64,000 bases of DNA from JACMLC01 sp963720235 (GCA_963720235.1 OY970389.1:1116001-1180000); one strand, 5' to 3'. Positions 17,033-26,681 are shown, counted from the first letter of the stretch. Notes: generated by a model from the sequence alone, not told the origin. Numbers and translations: made by a program.

Positions 17033-17776
17033 TCATTTTACAGAATGTTGCCCGTGTAAATAACCAAGCAGGAGCACGCGGTCTCTGCCGCCCATGTTTG
17101 TGAATTGCGCGCCGGTGAGACATCCCTTCTCCGGCGCGAGACTTTGATAGCGGACTACAGTAGCTTCTACGTCCAATGAGGTTCCCGGCAGTTCCAACAC
17201 TAAATGAAATTTTGCGCCGACAATTCTGCGCTCGTCCACGCTGCTCTCAGGAATAATAATCCCGACTCCTGTTTCGCTGATGTCATGTGTATATCCGGCG
17301 ACCATCAACATGCCTTCTTCGCGCTCATCATCAAAAATCAAGATGCCGCTCATTTGCACCTCGACCTGTGCCATATAGCGCCGCGCATACTGATGCTCCT
17401 CTCCAATCATAGACTGAAGCCTGCGACTCTCAATGGCTCGCTCAACCATCGCCTCGACTTCATCAAGACGAAAAGGCTTTCCTAAATAACCGAAGGCCCC
17501 CATCTCTATTAGTCCGCGCGCGTGTTCTGAATCATGAATGCCTGAGATGATGATGACCGGCGTGTCCGGCTGGCGCAGGCGTATCAGCCCTAGCAACTCC
17601 ATTCCGCTCTTGCCGGGAAGCGAGATGTCTGTCAGGACAACATCAAATGATATCTTCTCTAATAAAGCAACCGCCTCATTGACTGTCGAAGCCTGATAGC
17701 AAAGATGATTTGCAAGAACTTCGTAGAGCAGATCGCGCATCTTCTTTTCATCATCAACTATCAGAATGAAACTCAT
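17033..17776 (-). CDS. Response regulator with receiver and PilZ-like domains
   Basis: 247 aa from the ATG at 17774-17776 (MSFILIVDDEKK), 17 codons inside the open frame; GGAGA lies 9 bases upstream. The receiver domain (1-120) has the acidic pocket DD at 8-9, phospho-acceptor Asp50 (VVLTDISLPG) and a GKPFRLDE Lys. The second half (about 135-247), with DISETGVGIIIPES and a final GAQFTNMGGRDR segment, resembles PilZ domains that bind cyclic-di-GMP, although the RxxxR motif is not obvious. It lies 28 bases downstream of the NtrC-type regulator, so both are one operon. No histidine kinase is next to them. Confidence 0.85.
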   Translation of the reverse strand: MSFILIVDDEKKMRDLLYEVLANHLCYQASTVNEAVALLEKISFDVVLTDISLPGKSGMELLGLIRLRQPDTPVIIISGIHDSEHARGLIEMGAFGYLGKPFRLDEVEAMVERAIESRRLQSMIGEEHQYARRYMAQVEVQMSGILIFDDEREEGMLMVAGYTHDISETGVGIIIPESSVDERRIVGAKFHLVLELPGTSLDVEATVVRYQSLAPEKGCLTGAQFTNMGGRDRVLLLGYLHGQHSVK

Positions 17777-17804
17777 AATTTCGGTCTCCGGCTTGAAGCC
17801 AATG

Positions 17805-19208
17805 CTATTCATTGACTCCGGCTGCAATCTCTAATCGCTTGAGCTTTTCGACGAAGGTCGTGCGCTTCATGTTGAGCAGCTTGGCGGCGCGCAGCTTGTT
17901 GCCGCCTGCTTTGTCCAGAGCTTTGAGCAGTAGTTCTCTTTCGACTTTGTTGACGACTTCATCGAAGCTCACACCTTCGTCCGGTAGCGTCGCTGGCGAT
18001 GAGACGGCAGGGCTGTTTGTGAGAGATATTGTGCGGCTGGAAGAGACTCCGCCATTGACTTCTTCCGGCAGGTCGTTGAGGCGGATGATTGTGGATGCGC
18101 CGGAGAGGGCTGCGGCGCGCTCCATCGCGTTTTGTAACTGGCGGACGTTGCCCGGCCAGTGATACGACATTAAGACTTCCAACACTTCATCGGCAATCGT
18201 CTTTGCGGGAAGCCCTGCGTTGGCACAAAAGCGCGTCAGCAGATGTTCTGCCAGTGGCCGTATGTCCTCAGTGCGCTCGCGCAAGAGAGGCAGCCGCAGA
18301 TGCACGACGTTGAGGCGATAGTAGAGGTCTGAGCGAAAGCTGCCGTTTGCAATGTGACGCTCAAGGTCTGTGCTTGTCGCGGCGATGATGCGCACGTCAA
18401 CCTTGACCGTGCTTGACGAGCCGAGCTTTTCAAATTCGCGCTCCTGCAACACGCGCAGCAGCTTTGATTGCAAAGGCAGGCTCATGTCCCCGATTTCGTC
18501 CAGAAACAGTGTGCCTTCGTCAGCCTGCTCGAAACGCCCCTTGCGCGTGGTCTGCGCTCCGGTAAACGCGCCTTTCACATGACCGAAGAGTTCATCTTCC
18601 AATAACTGCTCAGGCACGGCGGCGCAATTCAGCGCGACGAGCGGGCGAGCGCGTCGCGGACTTTGCCCGTGAATCAAACGCGTGATGATTTCTTTGCCCG
18701 TGCCGGTCTCGCCTGTGACGAGGACTGTAGTATTGAAGGGCGCGATGGTTGCCACCTGAGCGAGCAGTTTTTTCATTGCCGGAGACTCTGCTATCAGGCC
18801 GATGCCGGAGAGTCCTTTGCCTGAATTGGAGAGAGCGTTTCGTGAGACACGCTCGGCAGCGACACGCACGATGCTCAAGAGAGCATCAAGCTCGAAAGGC
18901 TTGGTGAGAAAATCCGTCGCGCCGCGCTTCATCGCTTCGACGGCAAGATCAATCGTCCCATGCCCGGTGATGACGATGGCGATGATGCCGGGGCTCAAAC
19001 GCTGGCAGTGCTGCAACAACTCAAGGCCGGACATGCGCGGCAGGGTCACATCCGTGACAAGGATGTCATATGAGTTTAGCGAGAGAAGCTCAAGAGCGGC
19101 TTCTGCGCTGGCGACGCCTTCCACCTGATAGCCTTCCAACGCCGCCGTTTCAAGCAACAACTCCCTGATGCGCTCGTCGTCTTCGACAAAAAGAATTCTA
19201 ATGCTCAT
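17805..19208 (-). CDS. NtrC-family sigma-54-dependent response regulator
   Basis: 467 aa from the ATG at 19206-19208 (MSIRILFVEDDE); 40 more codons are open upstream but lie outside the receiver. Receiver domain 1-120 with Asp53 (VTDVTLPRMSG). AAA+ domain with Walker A GETGTGKE (166-173), sigma-54-contacting GAFTGA (213-218), Walker B LFLDEIGDM and the arginine-finger region. A Fis-type helix-turn-helix ends the protein (GGNKLRAAKLLNMKRTTFVEK). It would activate sigma-54 promoters when phosphorylated. A 14-bp inverted repeat lies 96 bases upstream of its start. Confidence 0.95.
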   Translation of the reverse strand: MSIRILFVEDDERIRELLLETAALEGYQVEGVASAEAALELLSLNSYDILVTDVTLPRMSGLELLQHCQRLSPGIIAIVITGHGTIDLAVEAMKRGATDFLTKPFELDALLSIVRVAAERVSRNALSNSGKGLSGIGLIAESPAMKKLLAQVATIAPFNTTVLVTGETGTGKEIITRLIHGQSPRRARPLVALNCAAVPEQLLEDELFGHVKGAFTGAQTTRKGRFEQADEGTLFLDEIGDMSLPLQSKLLRVLQEREFEKLGSSSTVKVDVRIIAATSTDLERHIANGSFRSDLYYRLNVVHLRLPLLRERTEDIRPLAEHLLTRFCANAGLPAKTIADEVLEVLMSYHWPGNVRQLQNAMERAAALSGASTIIRLNDLPEEVNGGVSSSRTISLTNSPAVSSPATLPDEGVSFDEVVNKVERELLLKALDKAGGNKLRAAKLLNMKRTTFVEKLKRLEIAAGVNE

Positions 19209-19303
19209 ATACGGGGGAGGGAAGAGGCCACCTTGTGAGAGAGTCCCCTGTAAAAGAGAAAGCAGGAAAGCCTCCCACAAAGCTTCGCCGCTTAGCTCCC
19301 AAG

Positions 19304-19342
19304 CTGTCTGGGAACGTTCGGCACACACACGTTCCCAGACAG
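19304..19342. promoter_or_regulatory. 14-bp perfect inverted repeat upstream of the NtrC-type regulator
   Basis: CTGTCTGGGAACGT (19304-19317) and ACGTTCCCAGACAG (19329-19342) are exact complements separated by 11 bases. They lie in the 518-bp gap between the divergent regulator operon and sigma-factor gene, 96 bases from the regulator start. It could be an operator for a dimeric or dyad-binding regulator, or a 5' leader hairpin. Nothing else is recognised in 19343-19726. Confidence 0.5.
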
Positions 19343-19726
19343 TTTGCAGTCAGGATATTTGGGGACGAATAACAGATAAGTTGCCTTATGAATCAGCCCT
19401 CTACTCTGTATGATGTCTAAGATAAAATATATTACAGAAGGCTACAATGCAACCTCTTCCATAATTGTGTTGACAGAGCTGAGCACGCGCGTTTACTCTC
19501 TCTTCCCGACATCAAATATAAAGCAATAGGCTTTCGCTCTATATTGCTTTTCATCAACTGACGGACGGCGGCAGGCTCTTCATTCTTCACTCTGCCGGCA
19601 TCGCGTCGCAAAGCCCACACCATGACTGTAGAGACTTCTCTTGAGAACGGTCGGCTTTTGCGACGAACAGCCCGACTTGTCTTTAACTTTACAGGACGAC
19701 AGGTTCGCTCAGGTTGCGTAGCTTAG

Positions 19727-20278
19727 ATGAACAAACAGTGGACACTCACACAAGCGGATTTTGACCAACTTCTGAACTGGCTCCATCAGGATCGCAACCT
19801 GGCCGGTCAGAAATATGAGGAGATTCGCTGCCGCCTGATTGAAATCTTCGCCTGTCGCGGCTGCAAGGAAGCCGAAGAGATGGCGGATGAAACAATCAAC
19901 CGCGTGACTTCAAGAGTAGCAAGCATTTCCGGCGGCTATGTCGGCAATCCCGCGCATTATTTTTACGGAGTGGCGCAAAAAATTCACCTTGAGTACCTGC
20001 GCAGAAAGCCTACGCCTGCCATCATTCCGCAGGTCGAGGAACTGTATGAGGTGGAAGAGGAATATGAATGCCTTAGACATTGCATGCAGAAATTCACTCC
20101 TGAGAGCCGTGAATTAATCCTGCAATACTACGAAGCGGGCAAGCGTGAAAAGATACATCATCGTAAAACCTTGGCCCGTGAAATGGGAATCGAGCCGAAT
20201 GCTCTGAGGGTTCGGGCATATCGAATTAAGGCCGCGCTTCAGCAGTGCATTAAAGACTGTCTTCAGGGGAAATTTTAG
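19727..20278 (+). CDS. ECF-like RNA polymerase sigma factor
   Basis: 183 aa. The N-terminal half (residues about 15-95) has the sigma region 2 pattern (CKEAEEMADETINRVTSRVA, then NPAHYFYGVAQKIHLEYLRRK). The C-terminal third has a region 4 helix-turn-helix (FTPESRELILQYYEAGKREKIHHRKTLAREMGIEPNALRVRAYRIK). Family knowledge: such variants in acidobacteria are generally paired with a downstream gene carrying a membrane anti-sigma-like segment. That is the case here: the TPR-CHAT protein starts 74 bases downstream in the same direction. Confidence 0.85.
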   Translation: MNKQWTLTQADFDQLLNWLHQDRNLAGQKYEEIRCRLIEIFACRGCKEAEEMADETINRVTSRVASISGGYVGNPAHYFYGVAQKIHLEYLRRKPTPAIIPQVEELYEVEEEYECLRHCMQKFTPESRELILQYYEAGKREKIHHRKTLAREMGIEPNALRVRAYRIKAALQQCIKDCLQGKF

Positions 20279-20352
20279 CTTTGAAATAAATTCGCTGTTT
20301 TCAGGCATTCATAAATAGAGAAGTTGTTTCAGAAGGGAAAGGAGGTTAAGGC

Positions 20353-23300
20353 ATGCTAAATCTTGAAGAGGATGCCATCTTAAAGCAATACCTGCTCGGA
20401 GAATTTTCGACACAAGAGTATCAGCAGCAACAGATTGAGAAGCGCATGCTGTCCGATGGAAAGTTTTTTACGCGATTGCAGATGGCGAAGGACGAGTTGA
20501 TTGATGAATATTTGGATGACCAGCTGACGGGCGAAGAGCGAAAAAGATTTGAAGATTATTTCCTGATAACCGACGGGCGACGAAAGGAATTAAGATTGGC
20601 GCGCTCGCTGCGCAGATATGTCGCAGAAGAAGCCTCAGATAAAGCGATTGTGCAAACAGGCAATAAACAGTCTTTGAGAAATAGACAATCTTTGAAACGA
20701 ACCTTCTTCACCTCATCATCAATAAAAGCGGCTGTGTCTCTTCTCCTCATCATCGGAGTCGTGTTTGGAATATGGCGCATCTTTTTCTATCAATCTCAAC
20801 TGAGCAAAGGGCTCGTCGCGCTCGCCACTGCTTATCAGGACAAACGCCCTCTGGAAGCAAGAATCTCAGGATTCAGCTATGCCCCTTTATCTACGACGCG
20901 CGGCGAAGACCCCAAAGAGATTGATTACGCGGCGCGTGATCGTGCGGAGCGCATCTTGCTCGATGCCATTCACGACGAGCCGAGCTCGGCCTCTCATCAC
21001 GCGCTCGGCAAGCTTTACCTTGCCGAGCGCAAGCTTGTGCAGGCGATAGACCAATTTGAAAAATCGCTCAAACTCGATGACGACAATGCGCAGGCGCATA
21101 GCGATTTGGGAGCCGCGCTCCTGGAACAAGCGCAGGCTGATTTATCCGATGAGAGCTCCGGTCAAAAGCTCGTCAAGCTCTCTCAAAGTTTTGAACACCT
21201 GACACGCGCGCTTGAGCTAAACGGCTCTCTGCTTGAAGCTCTCTTTAACCGCGCGCTCTGCTACCAGAGCATGATGCTCCTTCAACAAGCGCGGGACGAT
21301 TGGCAAAAATATCTTGAGAAAGACCCCGACTCTCAGTGGGCCGACGAGGCGCGGCAACACCTGAAATCTCTTGCAGTCCGGCAAGCCGCGACGGCAAGAG
21401 ATAAAGAGCAAATCCTGCAAGACTTCCTGCTCGCTTATCAATCGAGCGATGATGAAAGAGCATGGCAGATTATGAGCCGGAGCAGGGAAGCCATCACCGG
21501 GAAACTCATCTTTGAACAACTGGCCCAACGCTATGTGATTCAATCAGTGGAAGGAAATACGAACGCCGCTCGCATGATGCATCAAGCGTTAGCTTATGCC
21601 GGCGAGATAGAACTGCGAAAATCCGGCGACCCTTATATCTCCGAACTGGCACAGTTCTACGGTCTCTCTCCTCCGCAGCAACTTCCCGTTCTGGCCGAGG
21701 CACATCAGCATCTACAGAAGGGTTTTGAACTTTGCGGGGAATCGAAATTCAGCGAGGCCGGAGAGTTTTTCGCGAAAGCAAACCGACTCTTCGACGAGAC
21801 ACATAACATACCGGAAGCAATTTTTGCGGAACATTGGGTGAGCTACTGCTATTACCAGACGGCGCAAGCCGGGCAGAGCCTTAAAATCAGCGAACGATTG
21901 GCGCGCGACTGCGAAGAGAAGAGCTATAAATGGCTTCTCTCACTCTCCTACAATCTCTTAGGGAATGCTCAGGCGGATTTTAACGAATACTCAAAAGCGG
22001 TCGAATACGCACAACGCTCACTACGTTTATCCGAGCAACTCTCTGACACCTACGGCACGCAGAAGAATCTGGTCCAACTCGCAAACGAGTACAGAAGTTT
22101 AGGCAATCATCATCAATCGCTGCTCTACCTTCAGCGTTGCCTTGATTTTGCAGATAAGTTTTGGCCGGGTCAGCGGCAGATGTGGAGAAACTATGTGGGG
22201 ACGGCCATGTCTCTTTATGCGAGCGGGCTTTATGTCTCCGCCGCAGAGTTCGCTAAAGAGGCTTTGAAACTCGGACTTGATGGGACGAAAGACCCTTCGC
22301 AAACTTACCTCCCGTACATTTACCTCGGTTTGATTTACGGGAAACTTAACAGATACGATGAAGCTTTCAGACACATCCGGCTCGGCTACGACATCGGGCA
22401 AGCTCTGCAAGACGATAAGGTCGGGCAGGGCATTATGGCCTACTCCGCTTTACAGCGCGCTCACTTGCAGCGACAGGCTGGAGCTTTCGAGGATGCGAGA
22501 GCCAGCTATGACGAATCCATACGGCTCTATGATGGCCTTCATCTGGCGATTGAAAGTTACAATGCGCACAAGGGGCGTTTGCTCTGCTTTATCGCGCAGG
22601 GAGATGATTTCTCTGCGGAACAAGAGCTCAATCTCGTCTTGGATTTATTCGAGAAGTATCGCGCAAAGATTCTGGAAGAGAGAAACAAGAACATCTTTTT
22701 TGATGCCGAACAAGACACTTATGATGTGGCGATAGACTTCCAGTATAAAAGACTCAACAACGGGCAAAAGGCTTTCGAGTATTCTGAAACTTCGAGAGCG
22801 AGATCGCTGCTGGAGCTATTGCGCGGCAAGAGCCAGCACGCGATGAAGAGCACTGCGCCGCAAGCAATCCTTTCAACAGTTTCTCAACCGCTTACACTTT
22901 CGGAAATTCAAGAGCACACGCCCGAACAGGTTCAGATAATCCAGTATGCCGCGCTCAAGCAGAGGCTGCTCATCTGGGTCGTCTCGAAATCACGCTTCTC
23001 GACAACGGAAGTCTCAATTCCTCTCGCTGAATTTGAGATGCGCCTTCATAGTTATCTCAAACTAATATCAACCTCGTCTCCCGAAAAAGAGACAAAGCTG
23101 CGCCATGAAGCCGAGAGCCTCTATGCTCTATTGATTGGCCCAATCGAACATTTGTTAGAGCGGGATAAACTAATCTGTATTGTGCCGGATAAAACCCTTA
23201 ATCATCTTCCGTTCGCGTCGCTCATTTCACCCGCCAACGGCAAATACTTTATCAATGACTATCCGGTGGTGTACGCCCCAAGCTCAAACGTCTTTGCTCT

Positions 23301-23985
23301 TTCCTCAAAATACGGGCGTGGCAAAACAGATGCTAAGGTCGAGAGATTATTAAGCGTCGGCAATCCGACATTCGACCAGACGAGCTATCCTTCTCTGGCG
23401 AAGCTTCCGACTGCCGAAAGAGAAGCCAGAGAGATTGCAGGTTTTTATAAGTCGCAGCTTTTGCTGACCGGAATCAATGTGCAGAAGGACATCGTGATGA
23501 GCGAAATGAAAAGGTCAGAGATAATTCATTTTGCTTCGCACTACATCGTGGATGAGCAAAATCCTATGCTCTCAAAATTATTACTGGCGAAGAAATATTC
23601 GGAGTCTGGCCGGAAAACCGTTGATGATGCTTTGCAACCACTTGACATGTATCAGATGAGATTGCCGCGCACGCGCCTTGTCGTGCTCTCTGCATGTCGC
23701 ACCGGCGGAGAGAAATATTATGGCGGCGAGGGGGCGGTCGGCATGTCACGAACCTTCCTCGCCGCGGGCGTGCCGCTCGTCATGGCAAGCCAGTGGGAGG
23801 TCAATTCCGGCTCCACTTCGGAACTGATGATCAACTTTCATAAATACAGAAAGCAGCAAGGACTATCAACCGTTGATGCCCTCCGGCGTGCGCAAGTGGA
23901 TATGTTCAGCAGCCCTGAGCCGCGCTACCGCCACCCGTACTACTGGGCCTCTTTCATCGTCATCGGCGGTTTTTCCAGTTTTTGA
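20353..23985 (+). CDS. Membrane-anchored TPR-CHAT protein (caspase-like protease) with anti-sigma-like N-terminus
   Basis: 1210 aa; GGAGG lies 7 bases before the ATG. Residues 1-90 form an acidic, helical cytoplasmic segment (LEEDAILKQYLLGEF, LIDEYLDDQLTGEER) like the N-termini of proteins paired with ECF sigma factors. A single membrane helix follows (about 123-145), then about 750 residues of TPR repeats, then a CHAT domain (about 920-1210). The caspase-like dyad is visible: His1063 in HFASHY and Cys1115 in LSACRTGG. TPRs probably sense or recruit a partner, and the CHAT domain may cleave a protein after activation. The position of the dyad outside the membrane follows from one helix with the N-terminus inside. 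Confidence 0.9.
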   Translation: MLNLEEDAILKQYLLGEFSTQEYQQQQIEKRMLSDGKFFTRLQMAKDELIDEYLDDQLTGEERKRFEDYFLITDGRRKELRLARSLRRYVAEEASDKAIVQTGNKQSLRNRQSLKRTFFTSSSIKAAVSLLLIIGVVFGIWRIFFYQSQLSKGLVALATAYQDKRPLEARISGFSYAPLSTTRGEDPKEIDYAARDRAERILLDAIHDEPSSASHHALGKLYLAERKLVQAIDQFEKSLKLDDDNAQAHSDLGAALLEQAQADLSDESSGQKLVKLSQSFEHLTRALELNGSLLEALFNRALCYQSMMLLQQARDDWQKYLEKDPDSQWADEARQHLKSLAVRQAATARDKEQILQDFLLAYQSSDDERAWQIMSRSREAITGKLIFEQLAQRYVIQSVEGNTNAARMMHQALAYAGEIELRKSGDPYISELAQFYGLSPPQQLPVLAEAHQHLQKGFELCGESKFSEAGEFFAKANRLFDETHNIPEAIFAEHWVSYCYYQTAQAGQSLKISERLARDCEEKSYKWLLSLSYNLLGNAQADFNEYSKAVEYAQRSLRLSEQLSDTYGTQKNLVQLANEYRSLGNHHQSLLYLQRCLDFADKFWPGQRQMWRNYVGTAMSLYASGLYVSAAEFAKEALKLGLDGTKDPSQTYLPYIYLGLIYGKLNRYDEAFRHIRLGYDIGQALQDDKVGQGIMAYSALQRAHLQRQAGAFEDARASYDESIRLYDGLHLAIESYNAHKGRLLCFIAQGDDFSAEQELNLVLDLFEKYRAKILEERNKNIFFDAEQDTYDVAIDFQYKRLNNGQKAFEYSETSRARSLLELLRGKSQHAMKSTAPQAILSTVSQPLTLSEIQEHTPEQVQIIQYAALKQRLLIWVVSKSRFSTTEVSIPLAEFEMRLHSYLKLISTSSPEKETKLRHEAESLYALLIGPIEHLLERDKLICIVPDKTLNHLPFASLISPANGKYFINDYPVVYAPSSNVFALSSKYGRGKTDAKVERLLSVGNPTFDQTSYPSLAKLPTAEREAREIAGFYKSQLLLTGINVQKDIVMSEMKRSEIIHFASHYIVDEQNPMLSKLLLAKKYSESGRKTVDDALQPLDMYQMRLPRTRLVVLSACRTGGEKYYGGEGAVGMSRTFLAAGVPLVMASQWEVNSGSTSELMINFHKYRKQQGLSTVDALRRAQVDMFSSPEPRYRHPYYWASFIVIGGFSSF

Positions 23986-24117
23986 AACTCTCACGCCTGA
24001 CCCTTCAAACGCGCCAGAAATTCGTGCGTGTAATAATTCCGACTCCTCGCATGTAATATTTTTGAAAGTTTCGGACATATAGAGATAAGGACAGTAGCGA
24101 AAGGGTGAAAAGCTCAA

Positions 24118-24993
24118 ATGTGCCTTGATCACTCGGAGGCGACCGCCAGAATCATTTTCGCAGGACTTTTAATTTTTTGCTTTAACGAGGCTGAACAATG
24201 CGAAGTCGGGATTCTCAATCACGAAAATCACCACCCGCAACTCATCATCTCGGAGATAGGCCCTGACAACATTCCAAGAGCAAGAGAACATAACTTCAAT
24301 TTGAATAACGATCTCACGATAGAAGCCATCCATCCTCTCAAAGGCGGCGCTAAACCTTACTTCCAACCGGGGTTTGATAGACCGAAGAATGATGGCGATC
24401 CAGAGGATTTCAAATGGCTGACCGATCTCGAAGGAGAAGAATTCCATAATCGCCGCCTGAACATAAATTTTCAACGGGCGGGTGAAAAGCCAGAGGCGCT
24501 CAAGTCCCTGCTGTACATTAATCATGGCGACTTTTACTCTTATCTAAAATCCACAGAGATGTATGTGCGCGTGCCATACCAAAAGCCTTCGCCTGAAGTT
24601 TTTCTAGGCAAGACATCTCATATAGTTGGCGTGGACATCAGTTGCAATGATGAGGGGAAAAGCGGAGTTCTGCTGAAAGATAAAACGACTGGAGACGAAC
24701 TATTTTTAAGCAAGTTTAGAGATGAAGATGATGAGATTTTAAGATACGAAATAATCTTTAATAATCTCTGTCTGGCGCAGGCGGGTGACCCTCAGAGCGA
24801 TTTTGTTCTTTACTATAAATTGCTCAGTGACCCCGATGACATAATGTTCGATTTAAGAAAAGCAGTAAAACAATCTGAACGCCATCCGAGTGGGAAATTT
24901 ATCGTGGGAACAAGCTTGATACTTGACGGGCGTCCAATCGTGTGCGACCCGATTTATCTCAGCAAAACGCAGAGCCTTTCAACATCCGTTTAA
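24118..24993 (+). CDS. Unrecognised 291-residue protein downstream of the TPR-CHAT gene
   Basis: 291 aa, ATG start with AAGGGTG about 10 bases upstream, 132 bases after the CHAT gene in the same direction. It starts MCLDHSEATARIIFAGLLIFCFNEAEQCEVGI, a short hydrophobic strand rather than a signal peptide. The rest is mixed alpha/beta with many acidic residues and strands such as EMYVRVPYQKPSPE and SGVLLKDKTTGDELFLSKF. No family could be named. The position next to a predicted CHAT protease makes it a candidate substrate or effector (inference). It does not show the pattern I would expect of a bacterial gasdermin. Confidence 0.6.
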   Translation: MCLDHSEATARIIFAGLLIFCFNEAEQCEVGILNHENHHPQLIISEIGPDNIPRAREHNFNLNNDLTIEAIHPLKGGAKPYFQPGFDRPKNDGDPEDFKWLTDLEGEEFHNRRLNINFQRAGEKPEALKSLLYINHGDFYSYLKSTEMYVRVPYQKPSPEVFLGKTSHIVGVDISCNDEGKSGVLLKDKTTGDELFLSKFRDEDDEILRYEIIFNNLCLAQAGDPQSDFVLYYKLLSDPDDIMFDLRKAVKQSERHPSGKFIVGTSLILDGRPIVCDPIYLSKTQSLSTSV

Positions 24994-25091
24994 GAAAGGA
25001 TTATAGCCGCTGCTGCCTTTTGAGACTGATTTGGATAGCGACGATTTAAAGCAACAAATTGATATTGAATCCCTCGCCCCATCCCGAAGAT

Positions 25092-25142
25092 CACAGAGGA
25101 GTCATTTAGAGCAGAAGTCTAAATTCCTCCACCTCCTCTGTG
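25092..25142. repeat. Short inverted repeat in a gene-free stretch
   Basis: CACAGAGGAG (25092-25101) and CTCCTCTGTG (25133-25142) are exact complements separated by 31 bases. The CACAGAGG / CCTCTGTG words recur just downstream (TCTTCACAGAG). This resembles remains of a dispersed intergenic repeat. The rest of 24994-25466 holds no gene or structure that I can support. Confidence 0.4.
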
Positions 25143-25466
25143 TTACCACCACAGAAAGCCTCTTCACAGAGCGGACTGCTCGATAGCAAAGCGAACAGGC
25201 GCGGCAGCCATGGTGGCCTCGCGCCTGCTCAGTTCCGGTCAATGTCCTCACCCCATCAACCGGGTGAACGGAAAGATTCACCTTCCGTCCGATGGTGTAC
25301 ATTCTATGCATCTCTGTGATTCTGTCAATCCAAGATTTCTTGCAAGAAGTTGAGTTCTCGACATCGAGAAGTCAAATTTAGATGTAGTCCTTAAATGATA
25401 TGTGGAAAAAGCTACAATGATTATCGTCTCCATGACCGTCTTTGTGAGGGACACATGGTCAAATCT

Positions 25467-25782
25467 TTAGTTGACAACAAACTGCTTGTAGTGGTCGTAG
25501 CGTTCAAGTATTAACCGGACATAGTTGACAGGTTCGAGTCCTCTACAGAAACCGAACTTGACGACCGGGTCAGTGGAGTATTGCTGCGTTGTCTTTTGCA
25601 GCAGCCAGTAGGAGACATCTTCTCATACCTCATGGTTTCCTTTGTACTTCTCCGTCAGTCGTTGCGCATCTTCGACATGTCCCGCACCGCAGTTGTAGGA
25701 AGCCAGGATGAATTTCAGCCGTTCGCCTTCGTCAGGGATGCACTTGCTCCATTGGGGGATGTAAAATAAGAGAGCTTTTATG
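25467..25782 (-). pseudogene. Remnant of a MltF-like lytic transglycosylase
   Basis: One minus-strand frame reads ...FYIPQWSKCIPDEGERLKFILASYNCGAGHVEDAQRL..., then an in-frame TGA at 25623-25625, then DVSYWLLQKTTQQYSTDPVV...RGLEPVNYVRLILERYDHY, and ends with TAA at 25467-25469. The ASYNCGAGHV and Y/V-x-x-I-x-x-R-Y-x-x-Y patterns match the C-terminal part of SLT-type transglycosylases. There is no start codon, the N-terminal domain is absent, and an in-frame stop interrupts it. A stop codon also lies upstream near 25820. This is a decaying fragment. Confidence 0.75.
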
Positions 25783-25901
25783 CTAAAAGGCTGCGGCAAG
25801 TCAACCTTCGTTATATATCCCGGTCAATCGTAGTCTTGCCCTTGAGATTCAAAATATATCTGAAAAAACTGTGAAGCATACAGCTATGAGATGAGAATAG
25901 G

Positions 25902-26681
25902 ATGACGCCTCTCTTTTCCATCATTCTGCCGACATACAATCGTGCATACGTGCTCTGGCGTGCTATCCAGAGCGTGCTTGCTCAAACAGAATCTCGTTGG
26001 GAATTAATTGTCGTTGATGACGGCTCAACCGATGACACGTTCCGCCTTCTCGAAGAATTTCAAGACAGCCGCATCCGTTCAGTCAAGACCGAGAATCGAG
26101 GGCCATCTGCCGCACGCAATCTTGGCGGACGACTGAGCCACGCGCCCTATTTGACTTACCTTGATTCCGATAACACCTGGCATCCTGAGTTTCTGGCAAC
26201 GATGCTGGAAGCAATTCAGCAACAACCTACCAAAGTCCTCTGGTACTGCGGGCAACATACGACCATGTGGCAGAGAGCGGCAGACGGCGTCTGGACGGTT
26301 GAACGAGAGCAGGATGATTTGCGTGCGCAGTATTCAGTTAATGAGGCGCTTCAGCTTAAGGGAGCAGACACCAACTGTATCGTGCATGCTAAAGGCTTGC
26401 TGGATGAGATTGGCGGATGGGATGAAGAGTGTCGCTGGCTTGAAGATTGGGATTTTTTCACACGATGTCTGATTCGCTACCCGGAGGGCGTCCACTGGGT
26501 TCCGCAGGTGCTGGTCGAATACAGACAGGTTCATGGGCCAGATGCGGATGGTATGTGCGCCACGACCGTGCAAGACCCTGTGCGCAACCGTGAGGGGTGG
26601 CGGTATATCATCAAGAAGTGGCAACACCATCCCGGTTTTGCAGCGACCGCTGAGCGAGTTATGGCAAAGTATCTGACTTAA
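25902..26681 (+). CDS. Family 2 glycosyltransferase
   Basis: 259 aa, a single GT-A domain. It begins FSIILPTYNRAYVLWRAIQSVLAQT, has the nucleotide-binding VVDDGSTDD (Asp39/Asp40), GPSAARNLG, and the metal-binding DSDN at residues 88-91. Later ADTNCIVHAKGLLDEIGGWDEECRWLEDWDFF is the acceptor/catalytic region, with the ED-x-D signature. It transfers a sugar from a nucleotide donor onto an acceptor, probably a surface polysaccharide. No other polysaccharide genes are nearby, so the product is unknown. A weak GC hairpin with a short T-rich tail follows. Confidence 0.92.
   Translation: MTPLFSIILPTYNRAYVLWRAIQSVLAQTESRWELIVVDDGSTDDTFRLLEEFQDSRIRSVKTENRGPSAARNLGGRLSHAPYLTYLDSDNTWHPEFLATMLEAIQQQPTKVLWYCGQHTTMWQRAADGVWTVEREQDDLRAQYSVNEALQLKGADTNCIVHAKGLLDEIGGWDEECRWLEDWDFFTRCLIRYPEGVHWVPQVLVEYRQVHGPDADGMCATTVQDPVRNREGWRYIIKKWQHHPGFAATAERVMAKYLT

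Noticed and set aside
24118..24993. Possible bacterial gasdermin next to a caspase-like protease
   Set aside because: Length and an early Cys fit, but the sequence lacks the strand pattern and C-terminal features I associate with gasdermins; reported only as an unknown candidate partner.
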